Source of the DNA: Saccharibacillus deserti
Lineage (GTDB): Bacteria > Bacillota > Bacilli > Paenibacillales > Paenibacillaceae
DNA: 64,000 bases
Direction: 5' to 3'
NCBI RefSeq assembly: GCF_013618475.1
Contig: NZ_JABJVN010000001.1
Coordinates: forward strand, 1,082,355 to 1,146,354
The position numbers were made by a program, and so were the translations under genes. The notes under the pieces were generated by a model. That model was not told the DNA's origin and did no database searches. It was given only the letters and a program-made list of their open reading frames with translations. Below are positions 62,125 through 64,000 of the stretch, one piece after another (position 1 is the stretch's first letter; every line of letters starts with the position of its first letter).

Positions 62125-62490
62125 TTAGGTTGCCGGAGTCTCGGACTCGGCCTTTTTGCTTTTCGCCGGAGCCTTCTTGGCGGCCGGTTTGCGGGCAGCG
62201 GGTTTTTTCGTTTTGGCGGCGGCCCGTTCTTCCTGGCGCTGCTGCTCTTCGAGCTCTACCCGTTCCTTTTTCGCAAGACGCTCCTGCTGCATGGCTTCGA
62301 CGTCTTTGAGTACCCGCTTCTGGCTCTCGGGGTTCGACATGCTCAGGAATTTCTCGAAGGCTTCGGGATACATAAACTTTTTACTCTCGTCCGTACCGGG
62401 GAAATTGACCTCGATCCGGTTGTCTTCGTTCTGTACGATTCGTCCCTGTCCGTAAAGCGCGTGTTCGACCTCTTGACCGACCATTTCCAT
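62125..62490 (-). CDS. Small protein with Tudor-like N-domain and Lys/Ala-rich tail
   Basis: The 121-residue protein has an N-terminal segment HALYGQGRIVQNEDNRIEV, NFPGTDESKKFMYPEAFEKF that resembles the Tudor-like domain at the C-terminus of PcrA/UvrD helicases. A coiled coil rich in Glu and Gln follows, and the last 30 residues are a histone-like tail with repeated AAKKAPA/PAARKPA units. It may bind nucleic acid or RNA polymerase. Start ATG 62490 has an AAAGGAGAG site. Confidence 0.8.
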   Translation of the reverse strand: MEMVGQEVEHALYGQGRIVQNEDNRIEVNFPGTDESKKFMYPEAFEKFLSMSNPESQKRVLKDVEAMQQERLAKKERVELEEQQRQEERAAAKTKKPAARKPAAKKAPAKSKKAESETPAT

Positions 62491-62736
62491 AATAAAATCT
62501 CTCCTTTTGTCTGTTCCTTTATTAATTGTAACACATGTCTGTCAAGTAGTTTCCTTTACCCGTCTGCGGCCGCTTTTAACCGTTCTTTTGCCGGTTGGCG
62601 TATGCCTTCCTTTAGCTTGCTAACAAGGCAGCCCATTATCTTGGTAGTCCAAGTTCTTGAGCCGAGCGGAAATCCCGTGTTTTAATGGGGGAATCGCAGA
62701 GAGCTGCACAGGAATAAGGGAAAGAAGGGGTTCGGG

Positions 62737-63339
62737 TTGAGAAAAGTAGGATGGGATTTATCGGTGATCGCGCTGGGAGCTTTCGCTTTTGCTCTGGGGA
62801 TCAACCTCTTCGTTATTCCTCAAGGATTAGGGGAAGGCGGCGTGGTCGGCGTTACGATCATTTTGTATTATCTGCTCCAGTGGCCGCCGGGTTGGACAAG
62901 TCTGATCCTCAATACGGCGCTTCTTGCGATCGGGTACCGGCTGCTGCCGCGCAAGACCGTGGGTTATACGCTGGCCGCCGTCGCTTTTCACTCGTTGTTT
63001 TTGCATCTGACCGAAGGGTGGCCGCCGGTGGCGGAGGATCTGATGATCAATGCGCTGTTCGGCGGGGCCTTGATCGGACTGGGAATCGGACTGGTTATCC
63101 GGGCGGACGGAACGACGGCCGGAACCGTCATCCTCGCAAAATTGATGCACAAATTCTGGGGCTGGAAGATCAGTTACGCGCTGCTGCTGTGCGATGCGGT
63201 CGTGGCCGCCTCTTCGGTCTTCATCATCGGCGCGGAGAAGCTGCTGTTCACGGTCATCATGTTGGTGGCCGCCACCAAGATCATGGATCTGGTTACGACA
63301 GAAAACCGTACGCCGCAGTCGGTTCCGAAAATATCGTAA
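62737..63339 (+). CDS. YitT-family (DUF161) membrane protein, short form
   Basis: The 200-residue protein has five hydrophobic helices (DLSVIALGAFAFALGINLFV, GGVVGVTIILYYLLQW, ALFGGALIGLGIGLVIRADG, VILAKLMHKFWGW). Full-length YitT proteins have a C-terminal DUF2179 domain, absent here; short forms are known. Start is TTG 62737 after an AAGGGG site. Function is unknown. Confidence 0.85.
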   Translation: MRKVGWDLSVIALGAFAFALGINLFVIPQGLGEGGVVGVTIILYYLLQWPPGWTSLILNTALLAIGYRLLPRKTVGYTLAAVAFHSLFLHLTEGWPPVAEDLMINALFGGALIGLGIGLVIRADGTTAGTVILAKLMHKFWGWKISYALLLCDAVVAASSVFIIGAEKLLFTVIMLVAATKIMDLVTTENRTPQSVPKIS

Positions 63340-63388
63340 AACTTCCGGCTTTGCAGCGTTGATGACGATTCGGTGGTTGTTCGAACTT

Positions 63389-63430
63389 TGTGATTGAAAT
63401 CACGATTCTCTGCGCCGGTTTTTCTATAAT
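63389..63430 (+). promoter_or_regulatory. Fnr-type promoter without a gene
   Basis: TGTGATTGAAATCACG (63389-63404) fits the Fnr box TGTGA-N6-TCACA with one mismatch. A perfect TATAAT lies at 63425-63430, 36 bases after the box start. The predicted start of transcription is about 63437, which places the box centre near -41. No ORF follows. Confidence 0.65.
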
Positions 63431-63436
63431 GAAAAA

Positions 63437-63512
63437 GAAGAGACTTTTACCCCAATCCGAGGAGTGAACGATCAATAGGCCCGCTACCGCCTGAAGCGGT
63501 AGCGGGCCTATT
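63437..63512 (+). ncRNA. Candidate short Fnr-dependent RNA
   Basis: Transcription from the promoter at 63389-63430 would produce about 76 bases ending in the hairpin at 63474-63512. The RNA has an SD-like CGAGGAGTGA at about 63459-63468 but no start codon near it. It could be a small regulatory RNA or the leader of a lost gene; the leader of the small Cys-rich gene at 1441 has a similar CCAAT..GAGGAGTGA. Confidence 0.35.
63474..63512. terminator. GC-rich hairpin between the Fnr-type promoter and the LysR gene
   Basis: AATAGGCCCGCTACCGC pairs perfectly with GCGGTAGCGGGCCTATT. T runs after it are short on both strands, so termination may be partial; it also lies downstream of the LysR gene. 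Confidence 0.75.
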
Positions 63513-63560
63513 TGCAGAGTCTCGCAGGCGGCCTGCGGCCTTCTTCTGACCGGGCGCCGC

Positions 63561-64000
63561 TCAACGTTCCTCCGCCATCTTCTCGAAATGCTCCAGCACA
63601 ACCGCACGAAACTGCTCTGCGGCTTGGGAATGGTAGCGTCCTTCTGTCCACAGCAGCGCAATTTCCCGAGACAAGTCCGCTTCTTCCAGACGGAGATAAC
63701 ACACCGATTCGTGCCTGCCGCGTGCCGTTTCGGGAAGGATCGCCAGACCGATTCCCGCTTCGACCAACGCGAGCAGCCGGGTCGGTTCGTCTCCTTCATA
63801 GACATAATCGAGCGACATTCCTTTGGAACGACAGACTTGATCCACCAGATCCCGCGTTCCGTAGCCTTTTTTGACGCCGACCAAAGATTCGCCCTGCAGC
63901 TGAACAAGTTCGATACTTGCGCGGTCGGCCAGACGATGGCTTTCGGGTACGGCCAGGATCAACGGATCCCGATGCACAATGCGGCAGCCGATCCCTACTC
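63561..64000 (-). CDS. LysR-family regulator, C-terminal part (cut by window end)
   Basis: The minus-strand frame is open to the right edge; the N-terminal HTH lies outside. The visible 146 residues are a LysR substrate-binding domain: RDPLILAVPESHRLADR, ESLVGVKKGYGTRDLVDQV, DEPTRLLALVEAGIGLAILP. The start is therefore not in the window. Target genes cannot be inferred. Confidence 0.9.
   Translation of the reverse strand, partial: VGIGCRIVHRDPLILAVPESHRLADRASIELVQLQGESLVGVKKGYGTRDLVDQVCRSKGMSLDYVYEGDEPTRLLALVEAGIGLAILPETARGRHESVCYLRLEEADLSREIALLWTEGRYHSQAAEQFRAVVLEHFEKMAEER

Noticed and set aside
1-64000. CRISPR array, tRNA, rRNA, prophage or intact insertion sequence
   Set aside because: No spaced direct repeats, cloverleaf-like segments, rRNA segments, transposase or phage structural genes were seen on either strand.

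Overview
This 64-kb window reads as chromosome of a GC-rich, spore-forming Gram-positive of the Paenibacillaceae type; a Saccharibacillus- or Paenibacillus-like bacterium is the best guess. The reasons are strong AGGAGG ribosome-binding sites, bacilli families (YdbS/YdbT, YumC-type ferredoxin reductase, YteA, DUF896, a probable GerQ-like coat protein), modA-modB without modC, plant-polysaccharide hydrolases, and Bacillales-style Fnr, Fur, BirA, CcpA and MerR sites. The genus is inferred from gene content, not from a marker gene. I saw no rRNA, tRNA, CRISPR array, prophage or intact insertion sequence.

Layout. 0-9 kb: a cut-off lipoprotein with BNR repeats, a small Cys-rich protein behind an Fnr box, an SDR, a GerQ-like protein, and a divergent GH30/GH29 pair around a cre-like site. 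9-21.6 kb: a CNNM/CorC protein, a YdbS/YdbT pair whose second member carries an in-frame array of palindromes, an ECF sigma/anti-sigma pair, YteA, a zinc alcohol dehydrogenase, an M29 aminopeptidase, a GH43 enzyme and a Fur-box ferredoxin reductase. 21.8-34 kb is the molybdenum region: a hemY fragment, modAB, a MerR/SDR pair, remnants of narG and narK, and a complete molybdenum-cofactor set (moeB, moaB, moaC, moeA, mobB, moaE, moaD, mobA, moaA). 34-43.5 kb: a polar amino-acid ABC transporter, a MerR regulator with two DNA-binding domains facing a UvrA-like ABC ATPase, and a BirA-controlled bioY-ecfA1-ecfA2-ecfT operon.

43.9-64 kb is a mosaic of intact genes and debris. A DMT transporter, a DapA-like aldolase and a MocR regulator precede a collapsed sugar-catabolic locus (AraC, amidohydrolase fused to aldo/keto reductase, zinc dehydrogenase). 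Then come DUF896, a DUF3500 lipoprotein, an SDR/TetR pair, and a large TerD-nuclease-TerD protein. A second patch of remnants (HAMP fragment, AraC, SMR, aldo/keto reductase, AraC) surrounds an APH-like kinase and a TetR gene. The window ends with a cold-shock gene, a DUF4334-like protein, a TetR/OYE pair with matching operators, a YitT-like protein, an Fnr-type promoter driving a very short transcript, and a cut-off LysR gene.

Two themes stand out. First, whole pathways have been lost by short deletions that leave chimeric remnants: nitrate respiration (with its cofactor supply still intact beside it), a fucose-type catabolic cluster, and haem oxidase hemY. Second, several features are not explained by ordinary annotation: the TerD-Mrr-TerD protein, the palindrome array inside ydbT, and the Fnr-type promoter followed directly by a hairpin.
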